This document shows positions 33,412 to 41,387 of a stretch of 45,743 nucleotides of DNA, one piece after another. The stretch spans positions 1-45,743 of the forward strand of contig CAMJZV010000025.1 of NCBI GenBank assembly GCA_946410305.1, given 5' to 3'. Origin of the DNA: an uncultured Prevotellaceae bacterium (lineage in GTDB: Bacteria; Bacteroidota; Bacteroidia; Bacteroidales; Bacteroidaceae). Each line of letters begins with the position of its first letter. Position 1 is the first letter of the stretch. Below the pieces are notes generated by a model. It saw nothing but the letters and a program-made list of their open reading frames with translations. It was not told where the DNA came from and did not search any database. The translations under genes were made by a program, and so were the position numbers.

Positions 33412-34323
33412 ATGAAAAAGTGGATTCTTTTAGCAGCAGTATGTTCCTTACCACTCTTGATGATGGCACAGGACGATGATATGTACTTCGTTCCTACGAA
33501 AGAGAACGTAGCCAAGGAGGCAGAAACCTGGGGCATGCCCAAGAAGACCTATTATTCGGGCTCTAACCGCAGTGTTGACGACTATAATGGTCGCCTGTCG
33601 TCCACTGTTACGCCCATCGACTCATTAGGAAAGGAAGTAGAGACTGACGACTACAAGTATACTCGCCAGCTGTCACGCTTCGATGACTATACCCCCAGTC
33701 AGGCCTACTGGGAGGGTTATCGTGACGGACGTTGGACATCACCATGGTACTATGGTCGTTATGGCTGGTACAGCACGTGGTACGATCCCTGGTATATTTC
33801 CTGGTACGATCCATGGTATGATCCCTGGTATTATGGTGGCTACTATGGCTGGAATTCTTCTTGGCGCTATGGCTGGTATGGCTCCTACTATCGTCCGTGG
33901 GGCTACTACTATAGCTGGTATACACCTATTTATTATTATGGTGGTCGCGGACATAAATCGACAGCTCACGATCGCTTCCACGCCAATCGTAATGTGAGTG
34001 GCTCGTCATCCTTCGGCAATGGTTTCGGACGTGCTAACGGAGGTAGTAACAGAGGAGGCTTTGGCGCTTCGCGCAACAATAACAACAATCGCTCAACATC
34101 GTCGAGCAGAACGTTTGGCACTTCGCGCAACAGTACGGGCTTTGGCTCCAACAGCCGTTCCAACTCCAATAGCACCTTTGGCAGCAGCCGCTCCAGCTCC
34201 AACAGTTCCTTTGGCACTTCTCGCTCCAGCAGCAGTTCCAGCAGTGGCGGAGGCAGTCGCGGTGGCTCCTTTGGCGGCGGTGGTGGTCGCTCTGGTGGCG
34301 GTGGCGGTCGCTTTGGCCGATAA
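33412..34323 (+). CDS. Secreted Tyr/Trp-rich, Ser/Gly-rich low-complexity protein
   Basis: A 303-residue protein from ATG 33412 with signal peptide MKKWILLAAVCSLPLLMMAQ. The middle (residues about 90-185) is extraordinarily aromatic: repeated WYDPWY/WYISWYDPWY motifs and YYGGYYGW, SYYRPWGYYYSWY. The C-terminal 110 residues are Ser/Asn/Gly/Arg low complexity (NRSTSSSRTFGTSRNSTGFG, then GGGSRGGSFGGGGGRSGGGG) and end RFGR. No enzyme motif is visible and no family is recognised. Such composition suggests an extracellular matrix-like, adhesive or surface protein, or a carbohydrate-contacting surface; this is inference. It is followed 46 bp later by a FadL-type barrel gene in the same direction, perhaps in one transcript. 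Confidence 0.75.
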   Translation: MKKWILLAAVCSLPLLMMAQDDDMYFVPTKENVAKEAETWGMPKKTYYSGSNRSVDDYNGRLSSTVTPIDSLGKEVETDDYKYTRQLSRFDDYTPSQAYWEGYRDGRWTSPWYYGRYGWYSTWYDPWYISWYDPWYDPWYYGGYYGWNSSWRYGWYGSYYRPWGYYYSWYTPIYYYGGRGHKSTAHDRFHANRNVSGSSSFGNGFGRANGGSNRGGFGASRNNNNNRSTSSSRTFGTSRNSTGFGSNSRSNSNSTFGSSRSSSNSSFGTSRSSSSSSSGGGSRGGSFGGGGGRSGGGGGRFGR

Positions 34324-34369
34324 GAGATATGTAACCCCTAACCTCAACCCTTTATAAAAAGTATAAGCT

Positions 34370-35959
34370 ATGAAAAAGTTATTTGTAATAGCTGCTATTG
34401 TCGTGGCTTCAATGCCCGTAGCAGCACAGGAAACATACGAGAATGCCAAGATTGCTCAGGAAGACCTGAACGGTACGGCACGCTATGTAGGTATGGGTGG
34501 TGCTATGGAGGCACTGGGTGCCGATATCTCCACCATCGGAACGAACCCCGCAGGTATTGGCCTTTTCCGCCATTCCAATGTCAGCCTGTCTCTGGGCTTG
34601 GTCACGCAGGAAGGTGTAAACAATGCTGTGGGAGGTTCCAAGACCAATGCCTCCTTCGACCAGTTAGGCTTTGTCTATTCCTATCGTAGTGGCAGGACAT
34701 CGTATGTCAATATCGCTTTCAACTACCATAAGAGTCGCAACTTCGACATGATTCTCTCTGCTGCCAGTCAGTTGGGCAATGCCTCGCTCAACAAACTGAC
34801 CTGGGCGAAGGGTAACGAAGGCTATGTCTATGAGGCCAAGGAAGAGGTTCAGCCTGACCAGACAGTCATCGACGTGCCCAACTTCAATGCCCCATATATT
34901 ACCTGTAACCAGTTGGACGACCTCTTCGGCTATAATCTGAACTGGGATGATGCCAACAAATCATGGGACTATGTCAATGCTGACAATTTCCGCTTTGATC
35001 GTGCCCACGAAGGCTATATTGGTGAGTACGACATCAACCTCAGTGGTAACATCAATAATCGTATCTATCTGGGACTTACCGTTGGCATCCACGATGTCCA
35101 CTACAAGCACTATAGCGAGTATGTAGAGCAGATGTCTGACTTCCTGTGCACTGTTGGCGATCGTCGTGAGATTACAGGTCAGGGCATTGACGTCAAGGCT
35201 GGTGTCATCCTCCGTCCTATCGAGTCTTCACCCTTCCGTATTGGCCTGTCTATCGCGTCGCCCACCTTCTACGAGTTGAAGACTGCCAACTACTCGTTCA
35301 TCTCTGATGGTTATAATCGTTTCGATTCAGGTAGCATCATGGATGCCCGCGACCGTACCAACTATAAGTTCCGCCTCTATACCCCTTGGAAGTTTGGTGT
35401 CAGCATGGGTCACACCATTGGCTCACAGCTCGCTCTGGGCGCCAGCTACGAGTATGCCGACTATGGCACCATGGACTCTCGCTACATCACTGGCGAATAC
35501 TATAACGACTGGTCCGACACCTACGAAACCAGGTCAGAGAGCGATCGCGTGATGAATGACCATACTGCCAAGACGCTGAAAGGCGTTCACACCCTCAAAC
35601 TGGGTGCTGAGCTGAAGCCCGACCGCAATATGGCCTTCCGACTTGGTTACAACTACGTCAGCCCAGTCTATCAGAAAGAAGGCTTCAAGGACGGTACGCT
35701 CAACTCTGATGGCTCGTATGTCAGTTCCGCAACAGACTACACCAACTGGGAGGCTACCCATCGTATCACCTGTGGCTTTGGCTATACCTTCGACAAGTTC
35801 AACGCCTCGTTGGCCTATCAGTACAGCACCAGCAAGGGAACCTTCTCGCCCTTCATGAGCTACTACGGTGACAGCCCTGCAGACGACAATATCGCTCCAC
35901 AGGTTTCTGTAACGAATAAGCGACACCAGCTGCTCCTGACGTTAGGCTATACGTTCTAA
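34370..35959 (+). CDS. Outer-membrane protein of the OmpP1/FadL/TodX family
   Basis: A 529-residue protein with signal peptide MKKLFVIAAIVVASMPVAAQ. The mature N-terminus is typical of the family: LNGTARYVGMGGAMEALGAD then ISTIGTNPAGIGLFRHSN, with the NPA motif, followed by a long series of amphipathic strands (RIYLGLTVGIHDVHYKHYSE, FRIGLSIASPTFYEL, LALGASYEYADYG, MAFRLGYNYVSPVY) and a final strand KRHQLLLTLGYTF ending in Phe, the outer-membrane assembly signal. FadL-type barrels import hydrophobic molecules. It is followed by a strong hairpin terminator at 35985-36016. Confidence 0.88.
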   Translation: MKKLFVIAAIVVASMPVAAQETYENAKIAQEDLNGTARYVGMGGAMEALGADISTIGTNPAGIGLFRHSNVSLSLGLVTQEGVNNAVGGSKTNASFDQLGFVYSYRSGRTSYVNIAFNYHKSRNFDMILSAASQLGNASLNKLTWAKGNEGYVYEAKEEVQPDQTVIDVPNFNAPYITCNQLDDLFGYNLNWDDANKSWDYVNADNFRFDRAHEGYIGEYDINLSGNINNRIYLGLTVGIHDVHYKHYSEYVEQMSDFLCTVGDRREITGQGIDVKAGVILRPIESSPFRIGLSIASPTFYELKTANYSFISDGYNRFDSGSIMDARDRTNYKFRLYTPWKFGVSMGHTIGSQLALGASYEYADYGTMDSRYITGEYYNDWSDTYETRSESDRVMNDHTAKTLKGVHTLKLGAELKPDRNMAFRLGYNYVSPVYQKEGFKDGTLNSDGSYVSSATDYTNWEATHRITCGFGYTFDKFNASLAYQYSTSKGTFSPFMSYYGDSPADDNIAPQVSVTNKRHQLLLTLGYTF

Positions 35960-35984
35960 GCAAATCTGACAAACATAAAATCGA

Positions 35985-36016
35985 GACTCATAAATTTGTG
36001 AGTCTCATTTTTTTAT
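35985..36016 (+). terminator. Rho-independent terminator after the FadL-type gene
   Basis: GAGACTCA (35985-35992) pairs with TGAGTCTC (36001-36008) across an 8-nt loop, then A and seven T (36010-36016). Confidence 0.85.
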
Positions 36017-36028
36017 TGTAATTTTGCA
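35997..36028 (+). promoter_or_regulatory. ffh promoter embedded in the upstream terminator
   Basis: TTTG at 35997-36000 lies in the loop of the terminator hairpin, and TAATTTTG at 36021-36028 lies just after its T-tract; the spacing is exactly 20 bp. The leader to ATG 36070 contains the direct repeat ATAGTAAATCGT twice (within 36038-36067). Confidence 0.7.
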
Positions 36029-36069
36029 CCCTAAATAGATAGTAAATCGTCAAATAGTAAATCGTATAG

Positions 36070-37428
36070 ATGTTTGAGAATTTAAGTGAAAGACTTGAAC
36101 GCTCGTTCAAGATACTGAAAGGTGAAGGTAAAATCACCGAGATTAACGTTGCGGAGACCCTGAAGGACGTTCGTAAGGCCCTGTTGGATGCCGACGTCAA
36201 CTACAAGGTCGCCAAGCAGTTTACTGATACCGTCAAGCAGAAGGCGCTGGGCATGAATGTGCTCACTGCCATCAAGCCCAGTCAGTTGATGGTCAAGATT
36301 GTCCACGACGAGCTGGCAGAGCTGATGGGTGGCAAGGCCGTAGAGCTGAAGTTGGAGGGTCGTCCCTCTATCGTGCTGATGTCTGGTTTGCAGGGTTCTG
36401 GTAAGACCACGTTCTCTGGTAAGCTGGCTAACATGCTGAAGACCAAGCAGCACAAGAATCCCCTGCTCGTAGCCTGTGACGTCTATCGTCCTGCTGCTAT
36501 CCAGCAGTTGCACGTAGTGGGTGAGAGTGTTGGTGTGCCCGTCTATTCTGAGCCAGATAACAAGAACGTTGTCGAGATTGCCCAGAACGCCATCAAGGAG
36601 GCCAAGCAGAAGAATTACAATGTAGTCATCATCGATACCGCTGGTCGTCTGGCTGTTGACGAGGAGATGATGAACGAGATAGCAACCCTGAAGCAGGCTG
36701 TCCAGCCCGACGAGACGCTGTTTGTTGTCGACTCGATGACTGGTCAGGATGCTGTGAATACTGCCAAGGAGTTCAACGACCGTCTGGACTTCGACGGTGT
36801 GGTACTTACCAAGCTCGATGGTGACACCCGTGGTGGTGCAGCCTTGTCTATCCGTACTGTTGTCACCAAGCCTATCAAGTTTGTGGGTACTGGCGAGAAG
36901 ATGGAAGCCCTCGACGTGTTCCATCCTGAGCGTATGGCCGACCGCATCTTGGGAATGGGTGACATCGTCTCACTCGTTGAGCGTGCCCAGGAGCAGTACG
37001 ACGAGGAAGAAGCCAAGCGCTTGGAGAAGAAGATTCGCAAGAACAAGTTCGACTTCGACGACTTCTACGGACAGATTCAGCAGATTAAGAAGATGGGTAA
37101 CATCAAGGACTTGGCAGGCATGATTCCTGGTGTGGGCAAGGCGCTGAAGGATGTCGACATCGATGACAACGCCTTCAAGGGCATCGAGGCCATCATCCAG
37201 TCTATGACTCCCAAGGAGCGTCAGAATCCCGATATCATCAACCAGAGTCGTAAGCTGCGTATTGCCAAGGGCTCTGGTACGAAGATTGAGGAGGTTAACC
37301 GCCTGTTGAAGCAGTTCGACCAGACACGTAAGGTGATGCGCATGATGACAGGCGCAGGCTCGTCGAAGATGGCACAGATGGCAGCAGCCATGAAGATGCG
37401 TGGTAAGGGCTTTGGTCCCCTAAGTTAG
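36070..37428 (+). CDS. ffh: Signal recognition particle GTPase Ffh
   Basis: A 452-residue SRP54. The N domain (residues 1-90: ERLERSFKILKGEGKITEIN) is followed by the GTPase G domain with P-loop GLQGSGKTTFSGKLANML near 108, DTAGRLAVDEEMM near 190 and TKLDGDTRGGAALS near 246, then the Met-rich M domain (MIPGVGKALKDVDIDDNAFK, RMMTGAGSSKMAQMAAAMKM). It binds signal sequences of nascent membrane proteins together with 4.5S RNA and targets them through FtsY to SecYEG. The last codons (GPLS, stop) are the beginning of a large inverted repeat, so the end of the protein is repeat-derived. Confidence 0.98.
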   Translation: MFENLSERLERSFKILKGEGKITEINVAETLKDVRKALLDADVNYKVAKQFTDTVKQKALGMNVLTAIKPSQLMVKIVHDELAELMGGKAVELKLEGRPSIVLMSGLQGSGKTTFSGKLANMLKTKQHKNPLLVACDVYRPAAIQQLHVVGESVGVPVYSEPDNKNVVEIAQNAIKEAKQKNYNVVIIDTAGRLAVDEEMMNEIATLKQAVQPDETLFVVDSMTGQDAVNTAKEFNDRLDFDGVVLTKLDGDTRGGAALSIRTVVTKPIKFVGTGEKMEALDVFHPERMADRILGMGDIVSLVERAQEQYDEEEAKRLEKKIRKNKFDFDDFYGQIQQIKKMGNIKDLAGMIPGVGKALKDVDIDDNAFKGIEAIIQSMTPKERQNPDIINQSRKLRIAKGSGTKIEEVNRLLKQFDQTRKVMRMMTGAGSSKMAQMAAAMKMRGKGFGPLS

Positions 37429-37524
37429 GGGACGATAGGGGTCTGAACAAGCGCAGACTCCAAGTAGAACATATTATAGGGTTTGGTTCGCTTGTTCAGA
37501 CCCCCAACCCCCTAACTTAGGGGG
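37417..37524. repeat. Large inverted repeat spanning the ffh stop and the ffh-folD gap
   Basis: Left arm 37417-37453 begins with the small hairpin CCCCTAAGTTAGGGG and ends GGGGTCTGAACAAGCG. Right arm 37489-37524 is its near-complement, beginning CGCTTGTTCAGACCCCC. The 35-nt loop contains no open frame. The ffh TAG lies inside the first hairpin, and the right arm ends 7 bp before folD. It would form a very stable hairpin of over 30 bp in mRNA; no T-tract follows, so it is a repeat element more than a standard terminator. Confidence 0.85.
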
Positions 37525-37531
37525 CTCGTGT

Positions 37532-38410
37532 ATGCAACTGATTGACGGTAAAGCAACGGCAGCAGCTATCAAGGCTGAGATTGCCGAAGAGGTAAAAGAG
37601 ATTGTAGCCCGTGGTGGCAAGCAGCCCCACTTGGCAGCCGTACTCGTAGGTCACGATGGTGGCTCAGAGACGTATGTGAAGAACAAGGTGCTGGCCTGCG
37701 AGGCTTGTGGTTTTAAGTCGACGCTCATCCGCTATGAGGATGACATCACCGAGGAGGAACTCCTCGCGTGTGTCGACAAGCTCAACAAGGACAACGACGT
37801 CGATGGCTTTATCGTCCAGCTGCCCCTTCCTAAGCATATCGATGAACAGAAAATCATCGAGGCTATCGACTATCGCAAGGATGTCGACGGCTTCCATCCC
37901 ATCAATGTGGGTCGCATGGCCATTGGCTTGCCCTGCTTCATCTCTGCCACTCCGTTGGGCATTATCACCTTGCTGAAGCGTTATGGCATTGAGACCAGTG
38001 GTAAGAAGTGCGTCATCTTGGGTCGCTCTAATATTGTGGGTAAGCCTATGGCTCAGCTCATGATGCAGAAACAGTATGGCGATGCTACCGTTACCGTCTG
38101 CCACTCACGCTCTAAGACGCTGAAGAAGGAGTGCCAGGAGGCTGACATCATCATCGCTGCCATTGGACAGCCCGACTTCGTCACTGCCGACATGGTCAAG
38201 GATGGTGCCGTCATCGTTGACGTAGGTACCACCCGTGTTCCTGATGCTACTCGCAAGAGCGGTTTCCGTCTGAATGGCGACGTTAAGTTCGACGAGGTTG
38301 CTCCTAAGTGCTCATTCATAACGCCTGTTCCTGGTGGTGTAGGTCCTATGACCATCTGCTCGCTGATGAAGAATACCCTCGCCGCAGGCAAAAAAGAATA
38401 CTATAAATAA
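37532..38410 (+). CDS. folD: Bifunctional methylenetetrahydrofolate dehydrogenase / methenyltetrahydrofolate cyclohydrolase
   Basis: A 292-residue FolD, normal length. Seen: [18 protein letters not shown] with the catalytic Yxxx[21 protein letters not shown] near residue 94, [14 protein letters not shown], the NADP-binding loop [14 protein letters not shown], and the terminal [17 protein letters not shown]. It makes 10-formyl-THF from 5,10-methylene-THF for purine and formyl-methionine synthesis. It is 103 bp downstream of ffh, with the gap filled by the inverted repeat. A short AT-rich repeat (TAATGCATAATGC-like words, 38406-38440) separates it from the mini-TPR gene. Confidence 0.97.
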   Translation: MQLIDGKATAAAIKAEIAEEVKEIVARGGKQPHLAAVLVGHDGGSETYVKNKVLACEACGFKSTLIRYEDDITEEELLACVDKLNKDNDVDGFIVQLPLPKHIDEQKIIEAIDYRKDVDGFHPINVGRMAIGLPCFISATPLGIITLLKRYGIETSGKKCVILGRSNIVGKPMAQLMMQKQYGDATVTVCHSRSKTLKKECQEADIIIAAIGQPDFVTADMVKDGAVIVDVGTTRVPDATRKSGFRLNGDVKFDEVAPKCSFITPVPGGVGPMTICSLMKNTLAAGKKEYYK

Positions 38411-38440
38411 TGCTTAATGCATAATGCATAATGCTTAATA

Positions 38441-38620
38441 ATGACTGCTGAAGAGTGGTATCTGAAAGGCAATGAGGCCCGTAGGGCAGGACAGTGGCAC
38501 GAGGCCATCAACTGCTACATACAGGCTATAGAGCTCGACCCTGACAGTCCTGCTGTTGAGGCCAAGCGCATGCTTGACGACATCATGGCTTTCTACTGCA
38601 AAGATATGTATAATCCCTGA
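38441..38620 (+). CDS. Mini-protein with a single TPR-like helical hairpin
   Basis: A 59-residue open frame: MTAEEWYLKGNEARRAGQWH then EAINCYIQAIELDPDSPAVE and AKRMLDDIMAFYCKDMYNP. WYLKGNEARRAGQWHEAINCY...AIELDPDSP is a canonical tetratricopeptide repeat (positions W-LG-Y-A-A-P), so it probably serves as a protein-interaction module or a helical capping peptide. It follows folD by 30 bp in the same direction, and the hairpin overlapping its stop ends the transcript. No signal peptide, so it is cytoplasmic. The coding quality is good for its size; function unknown. Confidence 0.75.
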   Translation: MTAEEWYLKGNEARRAGQWHEAINCYIQAIELDPDSPAVEAKRMLDDIMAFYCKDMYNP

Positions 38621-38646
38621 GCTGCTCAACAGCTTAGGGATTTTTT
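38615..38646 (+). terminator. Terminator overlapping the stop of the mini-TPR gene
   Basis: CCCTGAGCTG (38615-38624) pairs with CAGCTTAGGG (38630-38639), one wobble, followed by ATTTTTT. The stop TGA (38618-38620) is inside the stem. Confidence 0.8.
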
Positions 38647-38698
38647 GACCTGAAACAACAGCGTTATAATATTAAACCAATTCAAAAACGTTAAGACT

Positions 38699-38860
38699 AT
38701 GAAAGAGAAAAATCCTAACACTGACATGAGTCGTCGCTCGTTCCTGCAGAAGGTGGGAAAGGGCATGGGAGCAGCCTTCGCTATGTCCAGTGTGGCTGTT
38801 AGTCCTTCCTTGTATACAGACGGGCTACCAACGCGCCAGAGAGATTATGCCATACGCTGA
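38699..38860 (+). pseudogene. 5' remnant of a Tat-exported protein gene
   Basis: An open frame of 53 residues begins MKEKNPNTDMSRRSFLQKVG then KGMGAAFAMSSVAVSP, a textbook twin-arginine signal (SRRSFLQK, weakly hydrophobic core, small-residue end). It then runs antisense into the 3' end of the BASS transporter gene and stops at 38858-38860. The mature protein, which in Bacteroidota is often a Gfo/Idh-type oxidoreductase, is missing, so this is the front end of a gene removed by deletion. The leader upstream (38660-38698) is intact. The retained signal peptide could still be translated. Confidence 0.7.
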
Positions 38861-39722
38861 AGATGGCACCAGGAATGGTGGCCAGCGGATATGCTGCAAA
38901 ATGGATGGTTGCCAGACTGCTGGCCAACCCTGAGTTCTGCATGCCCACCTCGATGGAGATGGCTCTCTTCTTGGGCTCCGTCAGTCGCAGCAGACGACCT
39001 ATCAGATAACCTAGCGCCAGTCCGCAGATGTTGTGCAGTGCTACCACCACGATGATAATCATGCCACCAGCCAACAGCTTGCTGGCATTGGCAGCAATGA
39101 TGATGGCCACGATGGTCGCAATGGCTATCGACGAGAAGGCTGGCAGATAGTCCGTAGCCTGCTCTGTGAACTTAGGCCATAGCCACTTTACAATCAGTCC
39201 TATGACGATGGGCACGATGACCACCCACAGAATGCTGAGCAGCATGCCCACCACGTCTACGTTGACACTCTTTCCTGCCAGCGCCCATGTCAGCATGGGT
39301 GTCAGGAAGGGGGCGAGTAGGGTAGAGACACCCGTCATTCCCACAGACAGTGCCAGGTCGCCCTTTGCCAGATAGGTTATCACGTTTGATGCCGTACCAC
39401 CAGGACAGCAGCCTACCAGCACCACGCCCAGCGCCAGTGCCTCGTCCAGCGAGAACAGCCGTACCAGTGTCCATGCCAGCAGGGGCATCACCGTAAACTG
39501 CGCCATACAACCTATGATGACATCCTTCGGACGGCTGAACACAATCTTGAAGTCCTGCAGGTTCAGCGTCAGTCCCATGCCGAACATCACCACGCCCAGC
39601 AGATAGTTGATCACTGTGGGCTTCACCCGTTGCAGCACCTCAGGAAACACCAGTGCCAGCACTGCGCTGGCCAGCACCAGCACGCCCATATACTCTGATA
39701 TGTAATGACATATTCTCTTCAT
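38799..39722 (-). CDS. Bile acid:sodium symporter (BASS) family transporter
   Basis: A 307-residue membrane protein with nine to ten helices. Family features: VVMFGMGLTLNLQDFKIVFS after helix 2, the crossover motif VLVGCCPGGTASNVITYLAK, and the second crossover SIEVGMQNSGLASSLATIHF. BASS proteins import organic anions such as bile acids, pantothenate or keto acids with sodium; the substrate here cannot be told. The 3' end overlaps the Tat-signal remnant on the other strand. A TATATTTG box (39790-39783, minus) is the likely -7 element, 60 bp before the ATG. Confidence 0.93.
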   Translation of the reverse strand: MKRICHYISEYMGVLVLASAVLALVFPEVLQRVKPTVINYLLGVVMFGMGLTLNLQDFKIVFSRPKDVIIGCMAQFTVMPLLAWTLVRLFSLDEALALGVVLVGCCPGGTASNVITYLAKGDLALSVGMTGVSTLLAPFLTPMLTWALAGKSVNVDVVGMLLSILWVVIVPIVIGLIVKWLWPKFTEQATDYLPAFSSIAIATIVAIIIAANASKLLAGGMIIIVVVALHNICGLALGYLIGRLLRLTEPKKRAISIEVGMQNSGLASSLATIHFAAYPLATIPGAIFSVWHNLSGALVARLYTRKD

Positions 39723-39782
39723 ACCACTTTTCTTGTTATGATGTTATTGTCAGTAGTTATCTCGTTTTTATTTTTTTGACGG

Positions 39783-39790
39783 CAAATATA
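39783..39790 (-). promoter_or_regulatory. -7 box of the BASS transporter gene
   Basis: TATATTTG on the minus strand (39790-39783), 60 bp before the ATG. No clear -33 TTTG at the right distance. Confidence 0.45.
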
Positions 39791-39863
39791 CAAAATTTCT
39801 TCCATACCACCATCTATATCTCTGAATCTTTTGTGAAATATATGGTTTTTCCATTTTTTTTCT

Positions 39864-39871
39864 TATCTTTG
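39864..39871 (+). promoter_or_regulatory. -7 box of the porin-like gene
   Basis: TATCTTTG at 39864-39871. It ends only 4 bp before a GTG (39876) and 16 bp before an ATG (39888), so the mRNA leader is very short or absent. Confidence 0.6.
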
Positions 39872-39887
39872 CAGCGTGATATTACTA

Positions 39888-40934
39888 ATGATAATTCTAC
39901 TATTCTTTGGATGCAGCCAGTTTGTCATGGCAGAAAGTGCCGACAGTACTCAGCTGCAGCCTGGGTTCTCGTTGGAATATACTGGTGAGCTGCAAACCGA
40001 CTTCAAGACCACCAGCATGGTCAATCTCCTCCACCTTCACGCTGAAATGCCCTTGTCGCACTCGCTGTCCTTCCAGGCAACATCACTCAGCGTAGCCTCT
40101 ACACAAGACGAGCTGCTGTTCGAGAATATGATGGGCTATTCGAATATCGATGCCTACGACAAGTCCTTTGCACTCCAGAAGGCAGGTCTTCAGTGGCACA
40201 TCAATGATAGTCATACCCTTTTTGCTGGTATTCGCTGCATGGACGAAGACTATTTCTGCAGTGACGGCCTGTCCCTCTATACCAACCCTTCGTGTGGCAT
40301 CTTTCCAACCATCAGTTGCAACTACTTCGTTCCAACCTATCCCTTTGCCGCTATGGGCTTACACTATGCTTACGAGACGGACCGCCTGTGCCTGCAGGCC
40401 TCCCTCTATAACGGTACTGCCAGTCAGGGCTTTTCGGGTCGCGACAATGTGTTCCGCTTCTGTCCTAAGAGCGATGGCATCTTTGCCTTAGGTCAGGCAG
40501 AATACCGTTATCATGACAGCCGCTATTTCTTGGGAGCCAGCCTCTATAATGCCTATGAGTACGACGTCTATTTCGATGGTGAAGACTTTCAAGAGAAAAT
40601 CCTCGGGCGCAAGTCGTACGCCACGATGTGGGCCTACGCTGAACAGGCCCTTTCGTCTCGTTGCATGCTGATACTGGCTTATGGCCATTCTTTCAATGGT
40701 GACGACTGGCTTCGCAACTACTACGGCGTGGGAGCGCAATATGCCTTGGGCAAAGTAAGATTCGGACTCTTTTCAGACTATGTCCGTATGATGGGTATCA
40801 ATGAGTGGAATACTGAGTTGGTATGTCATCTTCCCCTCAATGATTACCTGTCCGTTAAGCCCGTGCTCCACATCCTGAACAGCGATGGCAAAACTCAGTG
40901 TATCGGTCTGTTGCGTCTGACAGTGAAGATGTGA
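39888..40934 (+). CDS. Porin-like outer-membrane protein (possibly OprB carbohydrate-porin type)
   Basis: The frame is open from GTG 39876, but a -7 box ends at 39871, so ATG 39888 is preferred (348 residues); a leaderless transcript from 39876 remains possible. Signal peptide: MIILLFFGCSQFVMA. The rest is a barrel-like series of amphipathic strands with aromatic ends: FSLEYTGELQTDFKTTSMVN, LSFQATSLSVAS, YFVPTYPFAAMGLHYAYETD, LCLQASLYNGTASQGFSGRD, IFALGQAEYRYHDSRYFLGA, and the final VKPVLHILNSDGKTQCIGLL then RLTVKM. The pattern YNGTA...FRFCPKSDGIFALGQAEY resembles OprB-family carbohydrate-selective porins, which I recognise with moderate confidence. The final residue is Met, not the usual Phe. 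The HExxH protein gene follows 14 bp later. Confidence 0.65.
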   Translation: MIILLFFGCSQFVMAESADSTQLQPGFSLEYTGELQTDFKTTSMVNLLHLHAEMPLSHSLSFQATSLSVASTQDELLFENMMGYSNIDAYDKSFALQKAGLQWHINDSHTLFAGIRCMDEDYFCSDGLSLYTNPSCGIFPTISCNYFVPTYPFAAMGLHYAYETDRLCLQASLYNGTASQGFSGRDNVFRFCPKSDGIFALGQAEYRYHDSRYFLGASLYNAYEYDVYFDGEDFQEKILGRKSYATMWAYAEQALSSRCMLILAYGHSFNGDDWLRNYYGVGAQYALGKVRFGLFSDYVRMMGINEWNTELVCHLPLNDYLSVKPVLHILNSDGKTQCIGLLRLTVKM

Positions 40935-40948
40935 GGAGTAATAGAAAG

Positions 40949-41263
40949 ATGAAACGGGTATACTTGATGAAGAGGCTGCCACTGGCCAAAAGCTATTATG
41001 CCATCTGCCTGTTTGGCTTCATCTTTTCCGTTCGCCCACTAAGCGCAACGGAACTGAACCATGAAGAGATTCATGCCGCACAGCAAAGAGAGCTGCTATA
41101 TCTCCCGTTCTTCATCTGGTATGTCATAGAGTGGGGCATTCTGTTCCTCAAATACAGAGACTGGGAGAAGGCCTATTTCCATATCCGTTTCGAGCAAGAG
41201 GCCTACCAGCATCAGGCCGACTTGGACTATCTGAAGCACAGAAAGCATTTTAGGTATAAGTAG
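40949..41263 (+). CDS. Small membrane-associated HExxH protein, unknown
   Basis: A 104-residue protein from ATG 40949. It starts with a basic/hydrophobic segment (MKRLPLAKSYYAICLFGFIF) that could be a signal anchor, then ELNHEEIHAAQQRELLYLPF, in which HEEIH matches the HExxH zinc-peptidase motif, then a hydrophobic stretch FFIWYVIEWGILFLKY, then FEQEAYQHQADLDYLKHRKH where a third ligand Glu could lie. I recognise this as a widespread short Bacteroidota type (HExIHxxQQxELL...W...AYxxIxFExEAY) with no established function that I know. It is 14 bp downstream of the porin-like gene and likely in its operon. Confidence 0.7.
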   Translation: MKRVYLMKRLPLAKSYYAICLFGFIFSVRPLSATELNHEEIHAAQQRELLYLPFFIWYVIEWGILFLKYRDWEKAYFHIRFEQEAYQHQADLDYLKHRKHFRYK

Positions 41264-41300
41264 GAGAAACATCCTATGAAGATTAATTTCTCTTGAAATA

Positions 41301-41332
41301 TTTGCATTTCTCAAATTAGTTTCTTAACTTTG
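41301..41332 (+). promoter_or_regulatory. Promoter, duplicate copy
   Basis: TTTG 41301-41304 and TAACTTTG 41325-41332, spacing 20 bp, identical to the copy at 42729-42760. After the deletion it drives the small pseudogene directly. Confidence 0.75.
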
Positions 41333-41387
41333 CAATTGACTCAGTTAGTCCGCAAGGACCTGATGGCTGATTCGTAATAAAAGTGTT

